Below are positions 40,791 to 52,084 of a DNA stretch of 64,000 bases, in pieces (the stretch's first letter is position 1; the number at the start of each line of letters is the position of its first letter). Both the position numbers and the translations under genes were made by a program. The notes below the pieces were generated by a model. The model had not been told where the DNA came from. It ran no database searches and saw only the letters and a program-made list of their open reading frames with translations. Origin of the DNA: Sipunculus nudus (Eukaryota > Annelida > Sipuncula > Golfingiida > Sipunculidae); assembly GCA_026874595.1 (NCBI GenBank), contig CM049320.1, positions 3,081,001-3,145,000 on the forward strand. The letters run 5' to 3'.

Positions 40791-41050
40791 TGCAAACCCG
40801 AAATTAGGTCATGGTGACCTATATTTTGTGACCTACCAACCAAAAACCTGATTTGGAGCAGCTTGAATGTCAGATGGGCACAGCTTATATCTGTTAGGCC
40901 CAGAATCTTCTAACGCGACATCCTGAGAGGTTCTAGGCAAATCTCCATGGAAACTGAAATTAGGTCACCGTTACCTACATTTTGTGACCTTAAGGAAAAG
41001 AAGTCATATCAACACCCAGATAGTCAGATGGTGCACAAATTGTGTCAATT
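40790..41050. repeat. Two tandem copies of a TCTAACGCGACATCC-type unit
   Basis: After the hairpin and GTCC tract come two imperfect tandem units of about 150-160 bp, each containing a TTAGGTCA(C/T)GGTGACCTA-like palindromic word followed by ATTTTGTGACCT. The block is repeated at about 42,525-42,790. Together with the upstream hairpin it looks like the body of a third Helentron-like family with a tandem core; no CTAG-type 3' end was found. Confidence 0.5.
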
Positions 41051-41934
41051 AGGATAATTAGGTAGTTATACAAGGAAGTAGTTATCATACGCAGGTGGTG
41101 ATTCAGGCATGGGTAGATATTGGTACAGGCATGTAACTGATATGGGTAGATACTATAGTGTTTCAGGCCGGTAGCTATCAGAGGTAGGTTCTGATACAGG
41201 TAATAAGTCATATAGGTGGTGTTACAGGCAGGTGGTAATTATGACAAGTTAGTGATACAGGCAGTAGTTAATTTGGGTAGATAGTGATACAGACATGTTA
41301 TTACTTTAGGTACATATAAATACAGGAAGGTAGTTTCCAGAGGCTGGTATTGATAAAGTAGCTACTTATCATAGTTACATAGTGATAAAGTCAGCTTGTT
41401 ATCATAAGTAGGTAGTGAGAAAAACAGGTAGTTATCATACTTAGGAAGTTATACAGGCAGGCAGTTACAAATGGGAGGTGGTGATACAGGAAGGTAGGTA
41501 CTGAAGTAAGCTTGTGATAAAAGCAGGTCATATTAGGTAGGTAATTACAGAGACAGGTATTCCCTTTAGGTACTTAGTTAAACAGTGATAAAGGTGCTGG
41601 TATAAGTAGTTAGTTGTTATTTTAGGCAGGTAGTTATTATGGGTAGTCAGTTTTTTATTTAGATAGCTATTATAGGTAGGTAGCTATTATAGTAAGCTAG
41701 TTACTGTAGGTACTTGGTAATACAGGGAGGTAGTTCTCCTAGACAGGAAGTGATACAGGCATCTACTTATCATAGGTACATAGGGGTACAGGCAAGAAGT
41801 TGGTATAGACATTTAGTAATAGAGACAGTGCAGGTAACGATAGAGAGAAGAAGTAAGGTTACGCAGGAAAGTGATTCAGGAAGGTAGTTGTTACAAGCAA
41901 TAAGATATTATACTTTACCATAAGAAGACATTCA

Positions 41935-42500
41935 TGAATGGGAAAGTGATGTGTGGAAGGTCTAGAACTCATCATACAAAAGATAATGGACTTTATAAGC
42001 ACAAAAAAATAGAAATGGTGCATCTGAGGAAAATAATATTAGGAGAAAAGAAGAAAATTGACTCAGAAAAAGACCTTATAATGGGAAGATAAATGTTGCT
42101 GCGGCCAGCGATCTTGTCGCTCCTGTCCTGCCAGCCTTGCCCAGTACCTCCAGTGAACAGGTAAGAAAGTTAAATGCATGCATAATGTTACGCGTTTATT
42201 ATTTTAATTAAACAGCTTTTATCGCTTTAACCTTTATTTTAACAAATTTTAAATACAAACGCTTGTGAGCAGTTTACTAGATAGGAGCTTTATACACGTC
42301 AATTAATAAAATAATAAACTGAAATAATTATATGAAAGAAAAAAATGAAATAATAATATGAATGATAATGTATGTTTTTATGACTGAAAGTCATCTGAGC
42401 TATAGCAATCACCCTTTGGCCGGCGTCCCTACGGTTGTCCTGCCGTCCTTCAATTAACAGGGTATAAATCGTTACCGTTCTATCTAGAAACGTCTAACTC
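41935..42500 (+). repeat. Module copy 3 with splice-donor-like site
   Basis: Same start, exon-like segment and donor-like CAG/GTAAGAA (boundary 42,160/42,161), but the frame through the upstream part is interrupted. The left arm of the hairpin is deleted (only GACTGAAAGTCATCTGAGCT remains near 42,383-42,402), and the AT-rich stretch after the donor is expanded by a short insertion. Confidence 0.6.
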
Positions 42501-43739
42501 TACGTCCAGAGAGGTCCTGGGCAAAACTCTGTGCATACCCGAGCTTAGGTCATGGTGACCTATATTTTGTGACCTACCAACCAAAAACCTGATTTGGAGC
42601 AGCTTGAATGTCAGATGGTCACAGCTTATATCTGTTAGGCCCAGAATCTTCTAACGCGACATCTTGTGAGGTTCTAGGCAAGTCTCCATGGAAACTGAAA
42701 TTAGGTCACCGTTACCTATATTTTGTGAACTTAAGGAAAAGAAGTCATATCAACACCCAAACAGTCAGATGGTGCACAAATTGTGTCAATAAGGATAATT
42801 AGGTAGTTATACAAGGAAGTAGTTATAATACGCAGGTGGTGATCCAGGCAGGTAGTTATTATATTTTCGTAGTTATACAGAGAAGTAGTTATTACACGCA
42901 GGTGGTGATTCAGGCATGGGTAGATATTAGTACAGGCATGTAACTGATATGGGTAGATACTATAGTGTTACAGGCCGGTAGCTATCAGAGGTAGGTTGTG
43001 ATACAGGCAATAAGTTATATAGTTGGTGTTACAGGCAGGTGATAATTATGACTAGTTAGTGATACAGGCAGGTAGTTAGTTTAGGTAGATAATGATACAG
43101 ACATGTTATTAGTTTAGGTACATATAAATACAGGAAGGTAGTTTCCAGAGGCTGGTAGTGATAAAGTAGCTACTTATCATAGTTACATAGTAATAAAGTC
43201 AGCTTGTTATCATAAGTAGGTAGTGAGAAAAGCAGGTAGTTATCATACTTAGGAAGTTATACAGGCAGGTAGTTACAAATGGGAGGTGGTGATACAGGTA
43301 GGTAGGTACTGTAGTAAGCTTGTGATAAAAGCAGGTCAAATTAGGTAGGTAGTTACAGAGACAGGTATTCCCTTTAGGTACTTAGTTAAACAGTAATAAA
43401 GGTGCTGTGATAAGTAGGCAGTTGTTATTTTAGGCAGGTAGTTATTATGGGTAGTCAGTTTTTTATTTAGCTAGCTGTTATAGGTAGGTAGCTTTTATAG
43501 TAAGCTAGTTACTGTAGGTAGGTGGTAATAAAGGGAGGTGGTTCTCCCAGACAGGAAGTGATACAGGCAACTAGTATCATAGGTACATAGGGGTACAGGC
43601 AAGTAGTTGGTATAGGTATTTAGTAATAGAGAGTTAGTTATCATAGGCAGGTAGCGATGGTGGGAAGAAGTTAGGTTACGCAGGGTAGTGAGTCTGGAAT
43701 GTAGTTGTTATACGCAATAAGATATTATTCTTTACCATA

Positions 43740-44540
43740 AGAAGACATTCGTGAATGGGAAAGTGATGTGTGGAAGGTCTAGAACTCATCATACAAAAGA
43801 CAATGGATTTTATGAGCACAGAAAAAAATTGGTAATAATTAATAATATAATGAGTTCTAGACCTTCCAAACATCACTTTCCAATTCTGGATGTAGAGTTA
43901 GAAGTTTCTAGATCGAACGGTTACGATTGATACCCTGTTATCGGACGGACGGCCGGACAACCGTAGGGACGCCGGACAAAGGGTGATTGCTATAGCTCAG
44001 ATGACTTACAGTCACCTGAGCTAAAAATCAGTTACATGAGATAAAAACATACATTATCATTCATATTATTATTTCATTTTTTTTTTCTTTCATAAAATTA
44101 TTTCATTTTAATATTTTATTAATTGACGTGTATAAAGCGCCTATCTAATGAGAGGATAAATGTTGCTGCTGCTGCCAGCAATCTTGTCGCTCCTGTCCTG
44201 CCAGCCCTGCCCAGTACCTCCAGTGAACAGGTAAGAAGATTAAATACATGCATTATGTTACGCCTTTATTATTTTGAATAAAAAACAACTTTTATCGCCT
44301 TAACCTTTATTATAACTATTTTTATAAGCGCTTGTGAGAAGTTTACAGGATAGGCGCTTTAAAGACGTGAATTAATAAAAAAATAAAATGAAATAATAAT
44401 ATGAATGATAATATATGTTTTTATTTCATATAATTTATTTTTAGCACAGGTAACTGTAAGTGATCTTAGCTATAGCAATCACCCTTTGTCCGGCGTCCCT
44501 ATGGTCGACCGGCCGTCCGTCCGTTAACAGGGTAGTATTT
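43740..44540 (+). repeat. Module copy 4, with an internal inversion and splice-donor-like site
   Basis: The module starts in forward orientation (to about 43,840). From about 43,846 to 44,150 it runs as the reverse complement of the stretch found in copy 1, including an inverted hairpin and a CGGACGGACGGCCGGACAAC tract. Forward orientation resumes at about 44,150 with the exon-like segment and donor-like CAG/GTAAGAAG (boundary 44,230/44,231). Confidence 0.75.
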
Positions 44541-45330
44541 ATAGGTAGGTAGTGATACAGGCAGGTATTTGTCATAGGTAATTGGTGATTCAGTCATTTA
44601 CTTACTATATTGGGTAGTGATTGTGGCATGTAATTTTCATAGGTAGGTAAGAATACAGGTAGATAGTTATCATACATAAGTGTTAAAGCAAGCTTCTAGA
44701 TATCACAGGTTATAGGTTGTGATACAGGTACATTTTTATCATTGGTAGGTAGTGATATAAGTAGGTAGTTATCATAGGTAGGTAGTGATACGGACATTCA
44801 GTTATGATAGACAGATATTATACAGGTAGATAGCTAATATAGGTAGGCAGTAATTACACATATTCAGTCACTGTAGGTAGGTGGTTATAAAGGGAGGTAG
44901 TTCTCCTAGACAGGCAGTGATACAGGCAGCTATTTATCATAGGTACATAGTGGTACAGGCAGGTAGTTGGTATAAGCATTTAGTAATAGAGACAGTTAGT
45001 TATCAAAGGCATGTAGCGATAGAGGGAAGAAGTTAGTTTACGCAGGATAGTAATTCAGGACAGCAGTTGCTACACGCAATTAGTCATTATAGGCAGTTAA
45101 GGATACAGGCTGGTAGTTATAATACATAGGTATTTATTATTGATAGGTAGATATAAAGGCAGGTAGTTATCATTGGCAAGTAGTGATACAGGCATCTACT
45201 TATCATATGTACATAGTGATATAGGCAGGTAGTTATTATAGGTAGGTAATGATACATGCAGCTATTTATCATATGTACATAGTGATACAGTTGATACAAT
45301 TATTATGGGTAGGTAGTAGGAGTATTGAAT

Positions 45331-45613
45331 GAATTGTTATAGTAACTTTTGGGCCATATTTTAGGCCATGTTTTGAAGTCACTTTTGGTCAAGGGTCACT
45401 TTTTAGCCATGTTTTGAGCCATGTTTTACGGTCACTTTTTTTGTTGGGGGGGGGGGGGGAGAAGTCAATGAGTGCATAAAACCATATACCGTAAATACCT
45501 GTAGATAATACTCAGCTTATTACAGTTTCACAATATATACATATTTACAAATATACATATATAATTTAGTACATAATGTATATTTATAATATATACATAT
45601 ATTATATGTAATA

Positions 45614-45669
<56 letters not shown>

Positions 45670-46396
45670 AAGTACGGTCAGTTTGACTTCATCAGATTGA
45701 AATAACACCAATGTCATATGAAGTCAATCGGTACATATCTTGTATAACATACAGATTTGAATTGGTTAACAATAACAGGATGCAGCTTTAGTTTGTACAA
45801 ACATTCCCGATTAAATCATCAGTTTAACGGATGTGCTCGGTAGGCAATACGTGGGGGCGGTAAATGTGGAGTACGTCTTGTGTCATAAGAAAGTTCATAT
45901 TTGCTCACATTTACTGAAAAACCGTCTGTCTAACAATCGTATATAGATACTTTGACAAGTCGGTAAACCTTAGGTACCGTCCGTGTCATGAGATGGCAAA
46001 ATTCGCTTTGTTATCTTCAAATGCAATGGAGTTTACCCCATCTCATTTACATATCTTAGGATGTGGTACGATTAAAATTGGCCTTAATGATGTTTGTGTT
46101 TAACCAAACTAATCGGGTTGTGATTGGCTGGTTGCCAGGGTGTGTGCGGCGATTCTCTTATGTGATTGGCTGACGAGCTCGTCTGTCAATCCTCTTATGT
46201 GAATGGCTGACGAGACATAATATCATGACAGACAAATATTCCATATAATGACCTGACAATGTGACTGCTTTCATTTCTCGTCCTGATCTGTTGGCTATAG
46301 CACGTTTTATCCGGTCAATATGGATTTTCATTAAATAATGATGGTATACCGTTCAGTTCACCCCAGCCATGGCATAACAAGACGTTAGAGATTCCT
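45331..46396. other. AT-rich spacer with homopolymer and TA microsatellite
   Basis: It holds imperfect repeats of GCCATGTTTTGA / GGTCACTTTT (about 45,350-45,440), a run of 14 G (45,446-45,459) and a TA dinucleotide array (about 45,620-45,664). Around 46,100-46,215 three ATTGGCTG words and two GACGAG segments recur, possibly inverted CCAAT-type boxes, but no gene follows them. No protein-coding signal was found. Confidence 0.6.
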
Positions 46397-47060
46397 TCAG
46401 GCCAGGGCGATCCTGTGGCGCCACCTGAAGTAATGATATGTTTTTTTATTTTATATTTTTACCAAACAAAGAGTCTAACGCGCATCATTATTTGAATTAA
46501 GACGCATTTGATTTAAAACGGTCCAGTCTCTCCGTCATACCAGAAATTAAATTTTATTCTTTGGTTCGTAGATAAATTAGTCAGTGTGTGTTCAGGATTG
46601 TCAACAATTTGAGGCAGAGGAAAATCCCGTTGCACCACCTGAGGTAATGTGATGATGATATAATTTATTTATTTATTTATTATTAACAAAACAATGTCGA
46701 GCTGAAAATTTTAACGCGCATCCTTTTTCTGATTAAGACGCAAGTTAATTAAAAACGGTCTCACCCCCTCGTCATATCTGAATTGAAATTTTATTCTTTG
46801 GTTTGTAGATAAATCAGTCAGTGTGTGTTTAAGATTGTCAACAATTGGAGGCAAAGGAAAATCCCGTGGCACCATCTGAGGTAACGTGATGATGATATAT
46901 TTTATTTATTCATTTATTTAAACCAACGAAATGGCGAGCATAAGAGTCTAACGCGCATACTTATTTGAATCAAGACGCAAGTTGATGAAAAACAGGTTAG
47001 CCCCTACGTCATACCCGAATTTAAATTTAAATTTTTTGGTTTGTAGATAAAACATTTACT
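46397..47060. repeat. About 237-bp tandem repeat, three copies
   Basis: Copies start near 46,397, 46,611 and 46,848 at a GAGGCAGAGG-like word followed by an ATCCCGTGGCACCACCTGA-like word. Each contains GTCTAACGCGCAT and AAGACGCA landmarks and a TTTGGTTTGTAGATAAA segment. The first copy is shorter (about 214 bp). The block lies just upstream of the Polinton coding region and may be part of its 5' non-coding end, but no inverted partner was found near 58,900. Confidence 0.8.
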
Positions 47061-47328
47061 ATGTAACCACAACAACCAACTAGAATGTGTAAGGGAGTGT
47101 CGGTTGGCAGAACCGGAAGACCTTTTTCAAGGATACATCGGGGTCCAAGGCAGGCTGCAGCACCTCGCAGCAAACATTCGAGCCTCCAGTGAGTCTGCTT
47201 CCCGACTCTTTGCCCGAAATGACGTTTGCTGAGGCGTCTAAACTGTGTGAAGAATTTACAATTCAAATTTGCACCCAAAAGCAATTTTATCCTCAATTAA
47301 CGTCACGTAACGGTGACGTTGTAATGCA
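47060..47328. other. Unassigned spacer upstream of the polymerase region
   Basis: Short overlapping frames (47,027-47,296 minus; 47,189-47,407 plus, 72 codons) have no family resemblance that I can recognise. It may be decayed element sequence. Confidence 0.35.
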
Positions 47329-47620
47329 GTCAAGGTTTAAAGTAGGCAGAATGAAGATATATATATTGATGTATACAAATTTTAAAATAATGAGTAAATC
47401 CGTTTAAATTAAATTACAGAGGTGGGGGCGGACAGTAAACATGTAAATTAGGGAAGAATAAAGATATGCGTATTCATGTATACAAGTCTGTGTAAATTTA
47501 ATGACAGATGTGGGGCGGGTAGTCAAAGGTTAAAGTAGGGAAGAATGGAAATATGCGTAATGATGTATACAATTTTAAAATGATTAGTAAATAGGTGTAA
47601 ATTTTATTACAGATGTCGGG
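47329..47620. repeat. About 95-105-bp tandem repeat, three copies, before the polymerase frame
   Basis: Three imperfect units share AGGGAAGAAT, ATATGCGTA and ATGTATACAA landmarks and end in a T-rich stretch plus ACAG (near 47,425, 47,503 and 47,612). The last unit ends TTTTATTACAG directly before the polymerase-region frame, resembling a splice acceptor. This could equally be chance in a T-rich repeat. Confidence 0.7.
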
Positions 47621-47622
47621 CG

Positions 47623-50600
47623 GTGCCAGGAAACGTAAAACAAACTAAAATTGAGGATCATTTTGAACCAAAAACTCCAAGGTTTCTTTGCGATGCCTGT
47701 GGAAAAACATTTACTCGCAACGCTGATGGGATGCTCCATACATGGGAACATTTTGACAATGCTCCACAGTGGTTTTATCAATTAATGGAACGGCATAAAA
47801 ATGCGATTTACAATGAATTTGGTCCTCGTTATCAGGACCCTAATCGTGCAGACGCACAAACATTCTGCATTCCTAAAAAGAAAGGCAAAGAACGTGTACC
47901 TGCGTGTCACAAATACAATTTTTCATTACGTTACAATCATGATGCAACTCCAGATCTGGTGTAGAATTATTTAGAGCATATTTACAATGATGTAGGGGTT
48001 GCGAATAAAGTTCAGATAGAGATAGGGAGGCTTCTGTTAAATGAAAGAAATGTTGAGTTCAGATATTGGCGTGCAGAGCATCGTACTTCAGAAGCTAATC
48101 TAAGAGATCATCAAAATAATGATGACATGCCTCCCGCCATATTAAGGAAATTATATATTAAAAAAGTTAAAAGGTCAATGGTTAGAACAGACGTACCAGA
48201 AATGTTAAAACAGAGGGAATACGTAACATGGGAGGTCGTTGCTCCAATGAATATTTGTTAAAACATAGCTGATGGTAAAACTTGGGACACTCAAAGGGTA
48301 ATGACCTTCCAGGACATTTTTTATCATGTAAATCGACTATTTCAAATCACAAAGAAAATGGGAATTATATTAATAATAACTTGTGTTTTTAGAGCATTGG
48401 CTGTGTTTCACATACGTTGTTTTAAGCCAAAATATCATGTCAACAGCATGGGAGAACACAGCCGATTAGGTAAGAATTTGCTCCTGTGGTGGGTGAAGTA
48501 TAAGGAATGTGCAGGTGATTCTTGTGATATTCTTTCTGAGAGGAAGAGGTTACCTCGTCCAGATGAGGCAATTGTTAACTTGAAACATTTTCCCCTTGAT
48601 TTCCCTGGGTTGTCTGTCTGAGATGTATGAATTGGAGAAATTTGAAAACTGAAAAGACTGAGTATAAATCCGCACATCGTCCGATTAGCTTTTTCTATTG
48701 CCTCCACCGCGTGTGATGAAGTTGTGCAAGCGTGCGAATGTGACCCTTAGAAGCTGGTCAAAAGGTATATGGGGCAAGTGAATCAACACAGGGTTGCTTT
48801 GAGTCTGAGAAACAGGGAGTAATTGCAGCATGTGTTTAATGAGATGAAAGAAAAGATGAAAGCTTCGGATCGAAAGTTAAAAGATTGTAAAACGGTTGTG
48901 GTTGAATAAAAAGAAGCAAAAGAGTTAAATTAAAATCAAATGTATCAGACATGCGCATCCGAATGGAAAAAACATTTTGACAATGTTGTGGATGACTGGA
49001 AACATATGTGTCTGAGATTCCCCTGATGGGGATTAATTCTTCCAAATATTATTTATATTTATTCAAAAACTTCATCATTCCTATTTTGCTTAAATTGTCA
49101 GGGAACCCTGATATATTCCCCTTTAAACAGTCGTACAGAGCAGTAAGCGTTCGTAAGAAATTCACACTTTTTTACATGCACAGATTTAGTAGTCCTTACA
49201 CGAATCTCTCAAAGTTTATGAAAGCGCAGGTTGTGACTGAGTTGAAGGGGTCTTTTCCGTATGAGTGGATTGACAGTGTGGGAAAGCTAGACTGTACTTA
49301 TTTACCTCAAGAGTTCTATTATTCAGTCACGGAATGTATCTATTTTGATGATTCGCCGGAAGAGATAAAACAAAATTACAATGAATGCCTCTAACTCTAG
49401 CAAGAAAAAGGCATGCCCTGTTGCCGTGATTATTGAAACATTACAATGATTTAGATCTGGTGCCTTCCAAGGCGGCTGTGTCTAAATGGATGGTACATGC
49501 GCACAAACATAAGACCGATGTGCTAAAACCCTACATATCATTACATGGCTTGGCCAGGCAGCGCATGTACAAATACGCTTCAATGCAGAGGGATTTCTTG
49601 GGCTTTTCAATGAATTCAAAGAGTTGGAGCACATTTGTCCTTTCATTTAAAGGAACATTGTTGGTGGGCCTTCCATTATCTTTACCCGGTATAATAACAT
49701 GAAACATATCTGCTAAGGGGCGGGCAAGTGTGTCAGTCTGTATTGGGTTTTAAAGCAAATTTTCTGTATCCATATGCAATGACTTGTTCATTGCTGAACG
49801 GAGCTCCGCTTTACTGATGGCCTGCGTCATTGAATAATGAAAGTCTCAGTTTGATTGAGGAAGAAGATGATAATGATGACATGAATGTATCGTGTGCTGA
49901 AAGAGCGCTGTACCCCGCGGACACTTTGTCCCACAAGTCGCGCCTCGAGCGCGACGTGATGCTGTATGAACAAAAATACATGCCGAGCATACTAAACAGG
50001 AGATGAATATGGGTAAACAGATTAAGATAGGTCAATTCCGTGAGGATGGGATGGATTAATGTGAAAGGGAAGTGTTTGAGGTGAATGGGTGTTACTACAA
50101 TGGGCATGATTGTGAATTAAACAGTGAAAGGGGTACGGATAGGTCTAAGAAAAAGCTGCTTCGTACACAAGTGAGATTGGAATTGATAAAGGGTCTGTCT
50201 GGTATTAAAGTGCGTCACAGGTGGGAGTGTCATGACAGAAAGGGAAAGAATGTGGATATTTCAAATGTTTGCCAGCGTCCTTTAGGGATTACCTCAGAAA
50301 ACCTAACGCGAAACGAAAGCTTTGGACCGTGAAAGTATATTAGACAGAGTAAAGGAGGAAACTTTCTTCTGGGCATTGGAAGTAAAAGCACGTGTGCCTG
50401 ATGATTTGTTGGAGTACTTCAGTAAGAGGTGCCCTTTCTGTCTGTAGAACTGCATCACGGGGGTGTAGGTTTACACATGCAAGAGTTTCTGCAGCGGGAA
50501 AAGTATCCTGACGTACAAAAAAAAAACCCACTCGTGGGAGGTAAGAAAGTTGGTTAAGTGTTGCTATCTTCTAATTATGTGAAATGGTTGCTTGGTAAAG

Positions 50601-51634
50601 GTGTGGAAATTAAAGTGGTGTATCAGGCGATTGAGTGGGTGTCGTGCACTGTATTGAAGGGTTTGTGCGATCCATCCATTGTGTGAAGCTGAGAAAGAAA
50701 AGCTGAACATTAACTCTGCTTACGGCGGCACGTTAATGAATAACAGGAAACATCGGCGGGTTCAGCATGCCAAATCCAAAGAGGAGGTTACAATTTTGTA
50801 TAATAACGAAAGCTTTCGTGTCTCCTCCGTTATCAACCCTGATAAGGAGGATTATATGTATGAGGTTGAAATGGTTCCTTCAGTAGTTCCGTTTGATATC
50901 CCAAAGCAGTTAGGTTTTTTCCTGCTGCAGACTGCCAAATTAAGAATGCTCCAGTTTTAATATCACTGTTTAAATAAATACATTAATAGGAAGAATATTG
51001 AACTGGGGGACATGAACACTGATTCTTTATATTTTGCGGTATCATTTAACTTGCCTGAGTCTTTTGACAAAAAAAGGGGACATGGCAAGATGTTTTACTG
51101 CAGTTGCTTCCACTGATGTTAAAGGTCAAACCTTCCCTTTAGGGAGAATTCAAGTCTCACCTGTACAGGCATTGTTCAGATTTATGGGAACCTGATTTCT
51201 CAGAGATTTTCTTTCCCAGGCAATGTTGCTGTGATCATTTCACATACGATCAGAAAACACCCGGTTTGTTTAAACTGGAATGTGTAGGGAGGGGTTGGGA
51301 GCATTATGCAGTAAGTTTTACTGTTTACATGTAGGGAAGGGACTGAGAAAAACGCCCTGATGGGGGTAAACAAACCTTTGGTAAAAATACCTGGGATACT
51401 GTGAGGGACAGTCTTAACACTCAGAAACCAGTCGAGGTGTCGAATGAAGGTATTAAACAGGTGCAGGGGGAAATGGTTACATATGCACAGAAAAGACAGG
51501 CTTTTTCATATTTGTATAAAAAACTTGAAGTACGTGGAATACACACTGAACCTTTAGAGATATGTCTCATACCTCACATTGAAAGAGTCAAAAGTAAAAT
51601 GGGGTCATTTAAAGAAGATGCATATGCGTCTTAA
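47623..51634 (+). pseudogene. Polinton-type family-B DNA polymerase, multiply broken
   Basis: The N-terminal frame starts at 47,623 with a classical C-x2-C-x12-H-x3-H zinc finger (codons 23-43). It continues in one frame through in-frame stops at 47,962 (TAG) and 48,259 (TAA) to 48,621. Downstream, frameshifted pieces carry an exonuclease-type GINSSKYY word (about 49,029), FPYEWIDS (49,251), a motif-A-like ANFLYPYAM (49,755), GCYYNGHDC (about 50,087), a motif-B-like NINSAYGG (50,706) and a motif-C-like NTDSLYFA (51,015). The C-terminal frame is 51,401-51,634. The total of about 4 kb fits a Polinton polymerase of well over 1,000 residues. Besides frameshifts, the first Asp of motif C reads Asn, and the usual Asp positions in motif A (Lys here) and the exonuclease word (Tyr here) look substituted. 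It is not expected to be functional. Confidence 0.85.
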
Positions 51635-51639
51635 AACTG

Positions 51640-52080
51640 TAAGACGTTATTTACTGTATAAAATACTGTAATAAAAATTTTACCATTTGCTGAAGATGGT
51701 AAAGATGGAGAAGGTGATGGAGATGATGTGAGGCGGAAGATTGGTTTAGCTAGGGATGCTGGGGAAGAGAGGGGTAGTGGTGATCTTACAGAAGAGATGG
51801 ATGGGTGGGTGTGGTAATCCTTGAAAAATGTACATACTTTGCTGTAATTTTACTTCATTTGTACAATATAATCATGAATGCACACTTAAACTGTACGATT
51901 TTTTATTTCATGTTCAATTCATCTGTACCTTTTTTGTTCTGATTGACGAATGCTTTAATAACAAAAATTGTTTCTTACCTGAACACTCGTTTTGTACTTG
52001 ATTTACTTAACTGTATGTAAAAAAAAGTGATGTAGCAAGCACAAGAGTTAGACTTAAGTGTGAACAATTGAGAGGCAATG
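51640..52080 (+). other. Acidic/AT-rich stretch between polymerase and ATPase remnants
   Basis: A short acidic, Gly/Asp-rich frame (about 51,690-51,805) follows the polymerase; then AT-rich sequence with no recognisable protein. It may be the decayed polymerase tail or a lost gene. Confidence 0.4.
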
Positions 52081-52084
52081 CGGA

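Larger units (their letters stand above)
39400..45330. repeat. Diverged edge of the minisatellite with about 2-kb superunits
   Basis: Units are still recognisable (GGTAGTTATCATAGGTAGG, GGTAGTGATACAGGCAGG) but far more diverged than to the left. They alternate with unrelated modules. The run containing GTAATAGAGA and ATAAGATATTATACTTTACC recurs near 39,440-39,690, 41,700-41,945 and 43,510-43,760, with a partial copy near 44,870-45,080. The segment 40,760-41,120 recurs at about 42,500-42,860. This matches the expectation that satellite edges escape homogenisation. Confidence 0.85.

Noticed and set aside
46090-46215. Host promoter with several inverted CCAAT boxes
   Set aside because: The ATTGGCTG words are part of a short local repeat and no supported gene or start site follows; kept only as a note on the spacer.
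47623-47964. Stand-alone zinc-finger gene of 113 codons
   Set aside because: The same frame continues past the TAG for hundreds of codons with matching composition, and polymerase-like blocks follow, so it is the N-terminal part of the broken polymerase.
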